Shown piece by piece: positions 23,301 to 36,729 of a stretch of DNA of 64,000 nucleotides. The translations under genes were made by a program, and so were the position numbers. The stretch is from NCBI GenBank assembly GCA_014773175.1, contig VXCM01001242.1:175591-239590 (forward strand), given 5' to 3'. The number at the start of each line of letters is the position of its first letter. Positions within the stretch are counted from its first letter, which is position 1. The DNA is from Lucifuga dentata. Its lineage: Eukaryota; Chordata; Actinopteri; Ophidiiformes; Bythitidae. The notes under the pieces were generated by a model that made no database searches, had not been told where the DNA came from, and was given only the letters and a program-made list of their open reading frames with translations.

Positions 23301-23352
<52 letters not shown>
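23301..23352. repeat. (TC)n microsatellite
   Basis: 26 TC units without interruption. Confidence 0.97.
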
Positions 23353-23355
<3 letters not shown>

Positions 23356-25150
23356 CATTGTACAATATCAATAGCCTGTGTTCAGTTTTAAGCCGATCCT
23401 CTTTTCTTGTTTTTTTCCTATCTGTTGCCCAACACTAAACTATCCCCTATCCCCTAAGAGCCTTTAGTGCTGATACTGGGGAAAATTACATGTGGGGGCT
23501 GCTGGAACCGAGTCTCAAGGAGGAGTGGCTTTTTAGATTCAGCTACACTTTGGTGTGTGTGTGTGTGTGTTTGGGGGGNTATTAATTCAGTCCTGCCGCA
23601 AAGCCTGAGTAGAATGAATCAGTGGGTTTTGTGGAGAGAATGGCTCAGCTTTTGATTGATTGTGTCAGGATTCACTTGCAGCAAAAAGGTCAGAATGAGC
23701 TGCCTCCTCTCGCTTAAGCCAATCAGGTGGCTGCCAATCCAGGATAATGATCTCCCTCTGGATATGGTTGGCTCGTAAGGTTCGCAGGCATGATGTCATC
23801 CAATCCCACAAAATGTGCACGATTCACCGTTGTGAGGTTTTATGAAATATGTTATGCAGCGTGAAGAATTTACTGTACTGTATGTCAGTTGTGTGAGTCA
23901 TTGAGTAAACAATGGACTTTTTTTTTCTTTTTTTTACTATTTTCAGTGTATGACTTCATGACATGAAGGGGGAGTGTGTTGATGCATTGAGGTTTGCTCT
24001 GCAGATGCCTTTTAAAATGATTTAGTTGGCTGTATTAAACTTAGTTGTCATGTGTTTTACAGAAGGATCGATCAGCCATTGTTTTTCTGCATTTGTATAA
24101 TATCCTTCTGAAACGAAACATCAATATTTGACTTTTCAAGAATGTGACTGAATCAGCAAAAATCGATACAGTACATAACACCTTTAATTAACTGAGACAT
24201 GTTTTGTGCTACAGCTAGTACCATTTATTTTGTGTTATTGGGCATAATTCAAAATATGCAAATAACACCTTGGGGATTTTTATCAATTTCATTGACATGT
24301 ACCTTCTGCGTAGTATATTTCAAATACCCTTTCCTGCTGTTGCGAAGGCAAAAAAACTAAGGGTCACTGGTAAAGGTTATAAAATAATGGACCTTGAAAT
24401 TAATAAGGAGAAGGAAAAAAATCTCTGAGTATGGAAGCCTGAAACCGGATTAAACATCAGTCCAGCTCTCAGTCTGTGAGGGAAAGTCATCTGCTCAGTC
24501 TGGGACTCAGCATTCTCCACCGCACCAAACAAGACTGCTCTGCACCGCTGGGGGGTTTAATCACACACCTGTTGAGTCATTCANCCGCACCAAACAAGAC
24601 TGCTCTGCACCGCTGGGGGGTTTAATCACACACCTGTTGAGTCATTCATTTCAGGGATATTTCTTTTTTTAGCTGTGTGCGTGGATGATTGCTTGTAATG
24701 TACATGTTTTGCATCTGTGTGCATTTACCGCGTGCTCTGTGTACATGTGTGTGTTGTTAATCGAGTGTGTATTGTTAAGGCTGAGCTGCTGCAGTCAGTA
24801 GAGAGAAGCGGTCATATCAGGTCATGGAAAAATTATTGTACCATCTCAGCTGAATCAAACCCCAATACACCTGAAGAGTAAATATGAAACACATGACCTT
24901 CACTAAACAATAGGATATTTTCATGATACAACACGTGGAGATTTTTTTTTTTTTTAGTTTAGTTTTCCTTAAAAGAGCATAATAAAACAGCAGCGGTTTC
25001 ATGTTTTCTAGCATTGTGAAAACACTTGAAACTGTTGCTTGCAGCATATTCGGTGCGCTTGAGCATTTCAGTTGGTCATAATCAAACACATGGGTGTGAA
25101 GAGCTTCATTCTAAAATTACTGCAGTTTTCAACCACTATAGTGTTTTTGT

Positions 25151-26172
25151 ACGGAGCCCTCATATGACATCTGGGTGAAAAAATAGATATCTCAGCAACA
25201 TATTATGAATTCTTCCCATGCTTTATTAATACGTGTTCATGTTTTGTTATTTGTTCCCTTGCTTTAGTTCAATCACGGCCACATTTCATCAATTTGTTCC
25301 CTCGTTTTAAAGGATCATGCTGGCAATTGTGCATGTTTGAGCCCAGTACAGTACATACAGTCCACATACATGTTGCGTTACTGACAACCATTTTCCAAAA
25401 TATACTACTTCAGCGGTGAATTTTACATTTTTTTCCCTAACTTTCAGAATGCCATTGGCTTCAACTCATTCCAGTACGCTATAAAAATCATCTTGTAGAG
25501 ACTTGAAACATTCTTGAGATACATAATCCACTGCACCAAAACAATTAGCACAGAAGACAATGTATGTCTCTGCCAGGGAATATAGTCCCATGAGAAGACG
25601 GCTTTTACAGAGAAATTCAGAGAAATTCGATTGTGCATAAAGGCAAGATGGCAAAACATTGAATTTTAAGGTGGGTGTATCACCTGAACATTTGATTTTG
25701 AAAAATTAAAAAATTTGAAAAAATAACAGGACAACTAAATATGGTTTTATGTTTTGGAAATTGGTTGTCAGTAACATATTGTACCATGTATTGTTGTATG
25801 TATTGGGCTGAAACATGCACGATCGCTGGGTGTTCTTTAATGAAATTGTACCCACATTTGATCAGTTTTTTCCCTCGTTTTAGTTTAATCGTGACCATGT
25901 TTTACCAATTTGTTCCCTCATTTCAGTTAAATCGTGGTCATGGTTTATCAATTTGTTCCCCCGTTGTAGTTAAATGTGTTCAAATTTCACTACTTTGTTA
26001 ATTTTTTAATTAACCCCCAGCCTGTGAAAACTGGTGCACACTTATTAATAAAGCAACAAATTTATAAGACATGACTACGATATCCTTTGTTTTTTAATAA
26101 AGCGTGGCAACAAATTTAAAAGACGTGACCACGATATCCTTTTTTTTTCCAGGATGTCATATGAGGAGCTCT
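25151..26172. mobile_element. foldback DNA element with inverted minisatellite arms
   Basis: Left end CGGAGCCCTCATATGACATC (25152-25171) is mirrored by GATGTCATATGAGGAGCTC (26153-26171). Inside, a unit of about 43 bp (AATCGTGGTCATG, then ATCAATTTGTTCCCTCG) recurs at 25262-25310, 25845-25885, 25888-25930 and 25930-25975. Inverted, diverged units of about 49 bp (CAACAAATTTAAAAGACGTG) occur at 26048-26145. A TTAA foldback element interrupts the array at 25307-25840. No coding capacity. Confidence 0.65.
25307..25840 (+). mobile_element. TTAA foldback MITE, subfamily B, nested
   Basis: TTAAAGGATCATGCTGGC at the left, GGGTGTTCTTTAA at the right. It is inserted after CCCTCGTT, inside a minisatellite unit of the larger foldback element. 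Confidence 0.75.
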
Positions 26173-26577
26173 TCTGTATTTATGGGCGACCAGCCCAAGC
26201 TCTCTAAGAAGACAAGAAAAAACTTCCTAAAGGTGAAATAGGAGTCGTAGGTGGGGAGGATGGTACATTTACAAAGAAAGAAACACAATAATGTAACAAT
26301 AGAGGAAGCTATGTAATACCAATACCAACTGAGCCATTATCCAGTAATAGAATCTCAATTTTAATATGATGTAATAAATCCAAGATCGTAATGAGTCAGT
26401 GAGATAGTCTAGTGAGGAGAGAGTCACGATGGAGTCCAAGTGAAAGAGGTTTTGGTGGTAATTCACTCAACAAATTATATTGCACACTTTCTGCATCCAT
26501 ATAGTCTGGATGGTGACAGGCTCAGTGTTGTCGCCATCTTTGTCTGTGTTACCATCTAGTCCCGTGGTCGTCTGATC

Positions 26578-26897
26578 ATGGAAAAACATCACGGATACAG
26601 TAGTTCAGCAGTTCAGCTTAGTGTAGAAGACCCAGGTTTGATCCTTGCTGTTTGTGTGGGTTTCTCTGGTTTCCTCCCACATTTCAAAGATATCAAATCA
26701 GGCAGAATGGAGACTCCACAGTGCCTGTAGGTGTGTTTGTGAGTGCGAGTGGATGTCTGCTTATCTGTGTTCAACCTGTGACTGGCGACCTGCCTGATTT
26801 CCTACCATCCACCCAGTGCATGCTGGGATAGGCTCTACCTCCAGGTGGGCCTGGAAAGGATTAAGTGGGCAGAGAAGCTGAATGAATAAATTAATAT
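26578..26897 (+). mobile_element. LINE/SINE-like 3' fragment with TGAA tail
   Basis: Contains TTTCCTCCCACATTTCAAAG, GACTGGCGACCTG and GCTGGGATAGGCTC, and ends CTGAATGAATAAAT. This combination is the 3' portion of an interspersed repeat that I know as very common in fish genomes; the exact family cannot be fixed by eye. Confidence 0.6.
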
Positions 26898-27141
26898 GAT
26901 CAAACAAATAGAATATTATGCTGCATCAGACACCACCAGTCCTGTACTTCTGTGACTCTGTTGATGCCTTAAATCCTTTTTTATGGATTTTTGGACATTT
27001 TCGTACGTAAATCATTTGAGGTCAGTGTTCTGGGGTATGACTGTGAATTTATGGTAGCAGCTATAGAGCAGGCAAGTCCTATCAACAAGAGTTACATTCC
27101 TGTATAGTGGAGATATTGCCTGTGGTGGCTCTAGATGCCAC

Positions 27142-27420
27142 TTAAAGGACCGCACTGGTGACTTTGCATGTTCAAACCAAGTAAATGTTACCCACATACA
27201 CATTAAGGTTATTGCCATCCATTTTCCAAAGCATACAACTATATTTTAGTTTTTGAGTTATTTTGCAAAATCCTTTAATCTTTCAAAATCAAATATTCAA
27301 ATGACACACCAACCTTAAAATTCAATGTTTCACCTGCTACCACTTGCATACGATTGTAGAAGGCACAGTTGTTTTAATTTCTTGGTCAAAAGAGTCTTTT
27401 CTTGGGACTGTATTCCCTGA
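27142..27420 (-). mobile_element. TTAA foldback MITE, subfamily B fragment
   Basis: Left terminus TTAAAGGACCGCACTGG; the internal block (GGGACTGTATTCCC) reads in the reverse direction. Homology ends near 27420, so one half is missing. Confidence 0.65.
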
Positions 27421-27655
27421 AAGAGGCAAATATATTTTCTTTTGTGCAGTTCCTTTCTGGACTGGTTAAATTAATTAAAAAAAATTTTGAACGATGTTCA
27501 GTTTGCTTAGCTGGATTACGAATCTCAAGCATATTTCTATGGAATACCCATTGTGCCAAAATTAAAAATAAATAAATGAATAAATAAATAAATGTGGAAA
27601 TATAAAGAGGAATAAATAAAAGAAATAAAAGTGGAAAAATAAACTCTTTTCATCT

Positions 27656-28247
27656 TTAAAGGACCATACCAGCCATTTTGCATGTTTGAGCCTAATATAT
27701 TCAATTGTCATACACGTGATGTTACTGACAATCATTTTCCAAAGGATAAAACCATATTTCAGCTTTCCTGATATTTTGCAGAATCTCTTAATCTTTCAAA
27801 ATCAAATATTCAAGCGATACACCAAACTTAAAAATCCATGTTTCACCTGCTAATAGTTATGCAGCCTTATGAAGTCATGGTCATTTAAATTTTTTGATAA
27901 ACGCAAGTCTTCTTTTGGGACTATATTCCCCAGTGGAGACATACATTCACTCCATGCGCTTTATTGTGCTTAAATGCTAAAATTACGTAACTTCTAAAAA
28001 AAACCCTGAATACACGTGTTGTTCACGATGATGGATTACCTATCCAAGAATGTTTCAAGCATCAGCAACTTGATTTTAATAGCATACCAGAATGAACTGA
28101 AACCAATGGTGGTCTGAAAGGTAGGAACATTTTTTTAACTCACTGTTCCAACAGTATGCTTTGGGAAATGATTGTCAGTAACCTTACGTGTATGAAAAAT
28201 GAATATATTAGGCTCAAACATGCAACGTGGGTGGTATGGTCCTTTAA
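27656..28247 (-). mobile_element. TTAA foldback MITE, subfamily A, complete
   Basis: Both ends intact (TTAAAGGACCATACCAGCC and GTGGTATGGTCCTTTAA). The 592-bp length is a good reference for the subfamily because no N join interrupts it. The inverted repeats extend to TCATTTTCCAAAG on the left and CTTTGGGAAATGA on the right, about 85 bp each. Confidence 0.85.
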
Positions 28248-30250
28248 ACAGGACATGATAGGAAGCAGACTTTGAGATTACTGGCTGCATTACCATCCAA
28301 AGGGTTTTACAGCACGAAACAGTTTATACATTACATACAGTCAGATGTACCCCTTGATTTACAATGTAGATCATAGCAGTTTATCTGCCGGATTTATACG
28401 GTTGTGTTTATTGTATTTTTTTTTTTTTTTGCGTGCCTCTCAATGTGTGCACTGCTGTGTGTGCCTGTGTTTGCGCATTCGTATTATTGTGTGTAATAGT
28501 GATTTACCTCCACTCAAAAGCCCTCGTAAAGGTTAGCAGGTTCATTCAATATCTGATGCTAAATTAAGCCTCCTTTTCACACAGTCCCACACACGGTTTC
28601 AGTAGATTTCTACTGTATTAGACCACATCCTAGCTTGTTGTAGTATTGAGGAGAGGTGGCCTTAAAGTTTATTGAGGGTAGCAATTATCAGAAGGGGAGG
28701 TATTGTAACGACATTGTTTTCGGAAAGCAGTCCAATTTCGTCTGTAAGGAGGATATGCTCTCATGTTGGCTGTCTTATGATTATGCTGGATTGGTTTTCA
28801 AGAGTGGAGATTGTTTTTTCTGGAGGGGATTGAGGAATGAAATAGAATAGAATGTACTAAGGCGTACTCTGAGGCATACTCTGCTGTCAAAAAGGTAGAA
28901 ATTGATGGTGATGAGAGAAACTCGCAGGATGCCAAAGCCACACTTTTAATTTGGTGTTCTCACTTCAGTCACACATTTAAATCTGGAAATTGCAAGCCCC
29001 ACTCAGGAAAATCTAATATTTACTAGTGCCATTTAAAATCAGAAGAAAACAGTCATGCTCTGATCCAAAGAGCTCATGTAAGAGGCCATTTTTTGGCAAT
29101 CTGCTGGTTTTTATGTGTTCCAAAGGAGGCTGGTTATCCCTCTGTTTCCATTGTTAAGATGTTGTGAAGTGTTTAGACGGCTGTATTAAAGGCCAAAAAT
29201 AGTCATCTCACAGATAAAAACGGAGCTTGCCTCCTGTAGCTGCTTTGCAGAGGGGGGGTGAGGTTACATCAATGAGAAAAGAGTATTTTCTTCCTCTCAG
29301 TTTTTTTTNTTTTTTTTTTTTTTTTTTTTGGCACACGCTGGTGAAAATTCGCCCTGCAGATGCTGCTTTCCAAGTGGGTTTGCCACCACCGCCATGACCC
29401 CCAGGTCCTGCAGCTTTATGTAACACATGCAATGGGATGGAAAATGACCATATGACCGAACTAGTGTATGCTGTGTTGTTTTCACTCATGGGATTATAAT
29501 AGTGTTGTATTCAAATGGATCATTCCACAATGACAGGATAAGCGGCAGCTGCTGCATTGAGACTTTCGCTGGAAATGAGGAGGACATTAGAATTCTGTTA
29601 TGAATATGTTATAGATGGTGGAGAGTGTCAAACAGCGGTCTTTTCAAAATGACGTACTGCAGCATGAATATATTGTTCAGTCAGCATTTTACACCTGGGT
29701 TAATGCTGCTCAACTTTATGTGAGGTTTTATTAATTACCTCTTTATTTCAAGGTCTGAGGGAAGTGTAACACACCAGAGCAGCTTTAAACAATCTGAAAT
29801 TATGGATGTAGTGACCCAGGAGAAATTCAAGCAAAAGAGAAATAACACAAGGACAGATTGTGGTTACATATGGATGTTGTGCTTTATGAATCTGAGCATA
29901 ATCTCCACAATGAATTGAAAGAAACCTTTGGTCTGCATTGATCTTGGACAGCGAGTGTTCCTGGGATGTCAGTTTGTGAGTCTCTCCAGTTTGCAGTGAC
30001 TACAGGCTACTGACACTTAAACTGCGACATATCAGCAAAAATGTCTGACAATAGCAGAAAGTTGTGAAAGATGTTGTTATATGACTGATTTAATCAGGAT
30101 GGGATTGTTGCTGATCTTTCGAGTGATAATATCACTTCACCTTTTTGGGACGCAGAATGAAGAAGAGACGTGGCTTTAATCTGCTGAACAAAACAGGAAG
30201 AGCTGACTTGCATATAATGAATGCCAGGCTGCCTCCCCCCCCCCCCCCCN

Positions 30251-30287
<37 letters not shown>

Positions 30288-31397
30288 GGAGAATCACAAA
30301 ACAGTTCCTGAGTTCCTGTTTCTGCCAGGGTTACACTTGATAAATTATATCTCACAATTCGTGTGTGAATATTTTATAGCTTTATTTATTCAGGAAAGGT
30401 TTGCTGAGCATGTCTGCTGGTTTTAAGCAACACTCCCTGCTTCACATTTGCACAGTTTACACGTTTACACAGCTGCAGTATTCCTCAGGTGATTCCTGAG
30501 CTGTCGGAGATGTTTTAGTTGTAGGTTCTTTGCCCAGTTTCACCTTGATGAAGGGAAAGGAAACCACCTGTCACACAAAGGTTTTCCTGCTGTTTCACAG
30601 ATCTGACCCCCCGCGAAACTTTGAGTCACAAGTACACTTCTCGGACCCTCTCGGGAGGGGAAAGTGTTACGCAGTCACTTAACTTGCCATGGGTTCGGAG
30701 TAAAGATGTGAACTAATTGCTTCTGACAGGAATGGCTGCTGCGCATTGGAAGCCCTGCTGCTTCTGTCTTGTTTGTGGGAAAGCTTGTTGTGCTTCCTTT
30801 GGAGGTACACGTCCGTTCGTATTAGCGGCAGAGCAGAATGGCGGGAGAAGCCTGAGGTGAGCTCTTGGGTAGCTGACGATGACATCACTTCTTAGTGTCG
30901 TACATGAAGACTGAATGGGGATGAGTGAATGAATTCACTGTAACACGGGTCTTCATTGTCATTCACCGACACAAGCACGCAAACTCCCGCATGCATGTAA
31001 GTTGGCTGTCGATGGGTGCAAGTGAACTCGGCCTCAATACAACTACTTCTTATTTATTATTGGAAAATACAGTTATGTTCTATACCTATAGTTTCATACT
31101 GGAGTGAAAACATCAAAATAAAGTTCTATATAAAGAATAAATGTTTGATGTATTGGATCAACAGCTACACTGAGTGTTTTCACACCTACATGGTTTGGTG
31201 TTGTTCATTTGGACGTTTCTCTTGTTAGTGTGGTTTGTTTGTGCAGATCTGAACACAGCGCACATCTGCGTATGGACCAAAACAACCTTGCCGAGACCGT
31301 TTTGAGGAGGAGGCCTCAGTCCAGTTCCAGGCAAACTCTGGAGTGGTTCATTTGTGATCTGAACATGATCTACAGTACTTCTGAGCCAAGTACTAGA

Positions 31398-32218
31398 TGC
31401 ATAATCCATCACAGCGAACAACATGTCTATTAGCTTTTTTTTGTTTTTGTCAAAATATCTTTAATTAACCGAAGGAGCTGAACAGAAGACACTAGGTATG
31501 TTTTACATGGTGACTTTTTTGTGAATCGGAATGAAATCATTCCGATTCACAATTCAGAATGTGCTGTTTACATGAACACTGAACGACGTGATCAGATTAA
31601 TGTGTGAGTATACATGTCCCAAGAATACAATCCAAAGTATTCGGTGGATCAGTCCCAGAATGCATTGTTGGTTGTCTCTGACATGCGCACATGATCTCAC
31701 ATCCAGCTTTTCCTGGGAGCCCACTTGTGTTAAAGATGGATCTGTTGCATGTCCGTCCAGCCTTCGAATATTTTTAATTCCTTGAGAACATTAAGTAGGA
31801 ATGTCATCTCCGCCATCGACCAGTTCTGCTTTACAACCACCATTTTTCCTCAAACTATGCCGTGCATAAAGCGTCACATCATTACTCACGTATTATGCAT
31901 GCACACAAAGCTCCTACCGTGGAAAGCAATCTGATGTACCTTTACATGGACTTTGATAGGGTTATTAAAAGGTGTACACCCCCTTCACCTGATTAGAATT
32001 TTATTCAGATTTGCTCAGTTTATTCAAATTGACATGGTTATAGACAGTTTTAATTGGGTTGGCATCTAATCCGATTACTTATGGTCCACGTAAACGTAGC
32101 TAATGTGTGCCTCCTGTCTCTGCCAGGAAATGTAGTTGCAGGAGAAGATGGCTTTTACCATGAAATTAAAACGACCATACCTTCTACAATCATGCATAAG
32201 TATTAGAAGGCAAAACAG
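31398..32218 (+). mobile_element. TTAA foldback MITE, subfamily B internal fragment split by another insertion
   Basis: 31398-31495 (ATAATCCATCACAGC to AGAAGACACTAGG) and 32110-32218 (GTCTCTGCCAGGAAATG to AAGGCAAAAC) are consecutive parts of a B interior, separated by about 600 bp of unrelated sequence. Neither terminal repeat remains. Confidence 0.6.
31498..32108. mobile_element. short element inserted in a B-type MITE
   Basis: The left end GTTTTACATGG and the right end CCACGTAAAC are roughly inverted. A perfect 15-bp palindromic arm pair (31520-31534 and 31537-31551, GTGAATCGGAATGA type) sits near the left end. The exact ends and target duplication are not resolved. Confidence 0.45.
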
Positions 32219-33940
32219 AGCAATTTGTTGATCTATTGCTCGACCTAGAATCAGAGATGACTAAGGTGTGGTTAACGGTAAGTACAGTACATGACACCTT
32301 TGATGAGCAAATTCTGAAGGATGCTTTGAAAAGATCCTGACATATCAGTCCTACGTAACACATGTTCAGATGAACATGTTAAAGGTGAGCATGTGGTTGT
32401 ACGTGCTCAATATGTACTCCTTCCTGTTCAGCCATACGAAGACAACATATCTTCTTTTAATGTGAACCAATATACAATAAACAAGCATTTTCCCAGACAT
32501 TGTTTTGATGTCAAATTTAGCTTCATAGTTTTCTTGGTTTATGGCCCAAATGATGACTATGACCAGGAAAGCATCCAAATTCTGTCTTTATTGTATTTTA
32601 TTTAATTCTTCTGGTATAGGAAACTTTTTTTCCTGTTCATTTCTCCCATTTCTGTACTTTTCTGACCAGTGTTCAGAAAGATGTTCTAACATTGTTTTTG
32701 CTGATATATCGTGGTACAGTTGGATTTTTTCCTGTATGAAACTGAGCTAAACCAAGCAGTAAATGCAGCTTTATAACAATTTAGTTTTGGACCACAGCAA
32801 ATGGACTAAAGGTCTGAAAACATCCTGAGATATTTATTCTGACAGGATGTGACTTTTACTTTGTTCTTATTAAAGTGAAAAAGGTATTGAAAAATTTTCT
32901 GTATACCAGCATGTATATGATTTCGAAAAATATGAACGACACCTTATGTTAGCTTTCACACACACAGAGGAAACATGAGTTTTGGGTTGTTTTTTTTTTT
33001 TTTTTTTTTTGTCGCAGGATATCACACACAACACACATAGAAACTGTTCATTACACACAGATTGTGTGACTGAAAAGAACCACCAGAAGTAACTAATTTG
33101 AGAGTGCAATTAAACAATCATGGAGCTCTTTTTGAAAGGAGTATTTTTCTGAGATCATACAAATAGCCTCAGTGTTTTCTCTAATTAAAATAAAAGGTCA
33201 TCAATTAGACTTTGATGTGAAGGTGACTGCAAGAGGACCTTCTATTCAGCTTCAGCATTTGTTCTAAGCTCAACATTGTGCTCCTGCCGTTCTTTACCCA
33301 TTCACATAATTGTTAAATGTGTGTGTGTCAGTCTGCATATCTGTATGTTTGCAAATGTCAGTGTGTCTATCTTGTATTTCCTTTTGTGTATTTGATTGTG
33401 TGGCATTATGTACTCGTGTGCTTGTTCCCCGATGTGTATCTGAGTGTGTGCTCGTTCCGTGTGGAATACAGGAACGCCCGGTCTTTCTGTGAAAGAGAGA
33501 CATTCCATGTGAATCCGTGTGATCCCGTCTTAAATTAATCCACCGCGACAAATCCACTTCATCATGACAGTGAGAAGTAGATGGAAGGTTAAAGAGGCTA
33601 TCGATATGAGGATGATGTTTCAACTTTTTTGCTCATTCTGTACGTGTGTGTGTCTCTGGTATGTGTATGTGTTTGTGGATGTGTGGTTCATGCACTGTGT
33701 GCTTGCTGAAAAGTCAGCTGTGAAGAAGGAGGGAACGTGTTATCTCCGCTGGCAGATGTATGTGAGAAAACATATTTTTGTCTTTTAGCTTGACGAGTCT
33801 GAAGGCCTCCGTGCTTAATGGCGTTAGCAAGCGTGTGTGTGCTGATGAACTTTTATAGGACGTGACAGTAGAGTGGTGGCATGACAAGTAGTCATGAATA
33901 TCTAAAAAACTGTGCAGTGGAAGCTGTCTAATCAAGCTGA

Positions 33941-34833
33941 TTAAAGGAGCATACTGGTGATTTTTGCATGATTGAGCCCAATAAATGCAACCTTCATATA
34001 TGTTACATTACTTCCAACCATTTTCCAAAACATCCTGCTGGAGTGGTACATTTTAGATTTGTTTTTTCTACCTTCCAGGCAGCCTTTGGTTTCAGTTTAT
34101 TCCAGTACGCTATAAAAATCAACTTGTAGAGATGCTTGAGGCAGTACATCACAGCAAACCAAATTATGCTTATTTTTTGTCAAAACGGTCCAACACAGAG
34201 CTGCATGAAAAAATGTATGTTTCCACCAGGGATATAGTCCCAGGAGAAGACAGCTTTTACCAAGAAATTAAAAATGTTGTGCCTTCTACATTCAGACATA
34301 TGTGTTAGCAGGTGAAACATTGAATTTTTAAGGTGGGTCCATCACCTGAACATTTTATTTTGAAAGATTAAAGGACCATACTACTCATTTTGTATATTTG
34401 AGCCTAATATATTCAATTTTCATATGCATAAGGTTACTGACAATCATTTCCCAAAGGATAAAACTGTATTTCAGGTTCCCTGGTATTTTGCAAAACCTCT
34501 TAATCTTTCAAAATCAACTATTCAAGTGACACACCCACCTTAAATATTGATGTTTCACCTGCTAATAGTTACGCAACCTCATGAAGTCACGGTCATTTAA
34601 ATTTTTTGATAAACACAGGTCTTCTTTTGGGACTATATTCCCTGGTGGAGACATACATTCACTGCACACTTTTTATTGCACTTAAATGCTAAAATTATGA
34701 AACATTGAAAAAACCTGAATACACCTGTTGTTCGTGATGATGGATTATCTATCCCAAGAACGTTTCAAGTATCAACAAGTTGATTTTAATAACGTACCAG
34801 ACTGAACTGAAACCAATGACGGTCTGGAAGATA

Positions 34834-34871
<38 letters not shown>

Positions 34872-35086
34872 CCATTTCAGTGGTATGCTTGGTATGCTTT
34901 GGGAAATGATTGTCATGAAAATTGAATATATTGTGGTATGGTCCTTTAAGGGATTTGGCAAAATAACAGAAAAACTAAAATACAGTTTTGTGTTATGGAA
35001 AATGGCTGGCAGTAGCTAAATGTGTATGCAGGTAGGATTTATTGGGTTAAAAAAAACTGTGCAAAACCACCGATAAGCTCCTTTAA
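33941..35086 (+). mobile_element. TTAA foldback MITE, subfamily B, interrupted
   Basis: Left end TTAAAGGAGCATACTGGTG; right end CGATAAGCTCCTTTAA. The element is split by the A copy at 34378-34949; without it the length is about 570 bp. Confidence 0.8.
34378..34949 (-). mobile_element. TTAA foldback MITE, subfamily A, nested
   Basis: Starts TTAAAGGACCATACTACTC and ends GTGGTATGGTCCTTTAA. The flanks are TTTTGAAAGA before and GGGATTTGGC after, which are adjacent in uninterrupted B copies with TTAG or TTAA between them. A poly-T run at about 34839-34864 lies inside. The right terminal repeat has a deletion. Confidence 0.85.
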
Positions 35087-36018
35087 TGTCTCAGTGGGCA
35101 GTCTCTAGATCTTACTAGAATGTGCATGCGGTTAAGTCTGTTGCACCTTCTTATTTCCTGATGTTGCAATTAGAATGTTCTGAAAATTAAAAAGGCTTTG
35201 GTGGCCTTTTAGAGGCTCTTCAGCTTGTAGCTGAAGGAAGGAGCTGCAGAAAGCTCTTAGATGAGTTAATCAGCCTTGATGGTACCTTGATGAACATTTA
35301 GGGCGTCTTCAAGGAACCATTTAGAGATATGTTGTCTTTAGAGACTGTGGAACTTCATAGGCTCCATGTGGTTCTTAGATGAAGCTTGGATGAATGTTTT
35401 GGCTTAAGCATGAAGAATACAAATACACCATCTTCTAAATAGTCCAGATTTTTGATTTGTAATGGTATGTATTCATACAAGATAACAATAACCTTTTTTC
35501 AGAGTGCGTTTATATAATCCTCTTTTGATATCTTTTAAAGGAAAAGCATCTGATTCCTTGAGAAGGGATATGTGTGGATTTGATTATTGAGGTAGAAAGA
35601 TTATTGTTAATTTCACTCAGTTATAACAATCCTATAGATGCACAAAACTGATACTTGACCATAATGCAGCATGGAAGAATGGAAATAATATATTTATGCT
35701 ATGATAAACAAAATCCAGGATATATTTATTTAAATCTGATATCACACGATTGACTTCATATTGGTAAATTGCTCATTATATTAATTATACAATTATACTA
35801 ATTATTAAAATTTGACAACTTTGTTCGTTGATTTTTACTACAAATGTTGAGTGACAGGAAAGAGTAAAGAGTAATATGACTTGACACGTTGTGAGTCAGA
35901 TTTGAAGTCATAATATTACAGTGGTGCCATAAAAAGCTACTATGCTGATAGTGTAAAAGCTCTACTAGCGTTCCCTAGAGGCTGTGTTCGATGTTACATC
36001 CAACCAGACGAAAATGGC

Positions 36019-36605
36019 TTAAAAGACCATACCACCCATATTGTATGTTTGAGCCTAATATATTCAATTTTCATACATGTAAGGTTACTGACAATCATTT
36101 CCCAAAGCATACTATTGGAAGAGTGGTTAATTTTTTTTTTTCCTTCCTTCTAGACTGCCATTGGTTTCAGTTCATTCTGGTATGCTATTAAAATCAACTT
36201 GTTGATATTTGAAATGTTCTTGGGATAGGTAATCCATTATCGTAAACAACACGTGTATTCAACTTTTTTCAAAGTTTCGTATAAATAAAAAGCACAATAA
36301 AAAGCGTGGAGTGAATGTATGTCTCCACCGGGGAATGTAGTCCCAAAAGAAGACCTACGTTTATCAAAAAATTTTCATAACCATGACTTCATAATTTTGC
36401 GTAACTGTTAGCAGGTGAAACATTGATTTTTAAGATGGGCGTATCGCTTGAATATTTGATTTTGAAAGATTAAGAGATTTTGCAAAATATCAGGAAAGCT
36501 GAAATACGGTTTTATCCTTTGGGAAATGATTGTCAGTAACCTTATGTGTATGAAAATTGAATATTTTAGGCTCAAACATGCAAAATGGATGGTATGGTCC
36601 TTTAA
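36019..36605 (+). mobile_element. TTAA foldback MITE, subfamily A, complete
   Basis: Ends TTAAAAGACCATACCACCC and GATGGTATGGTCCTTTAA; 587 bp with TTAA at both sides. Confidence 0.85.
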
Positions 36606-36729
36606 GACCATGTGACTGATTGATGATCCTTTGACCCCACGATTTTTCCAGAATTAAAGCCTGGAGTTTCTTTCAGTCAAACATGTAATCTTTAGTGGCT
36701 CTCAAGTCAGATATAATAAATAATAATTC

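Noticed and set aside
25262..25975. Regularly spaced repeats that could suggest a CRISPR-like array
   Set aside because: Units are directly adjacent diverged minisatellite copies without unique spacers, in a vertebrate foldback element.
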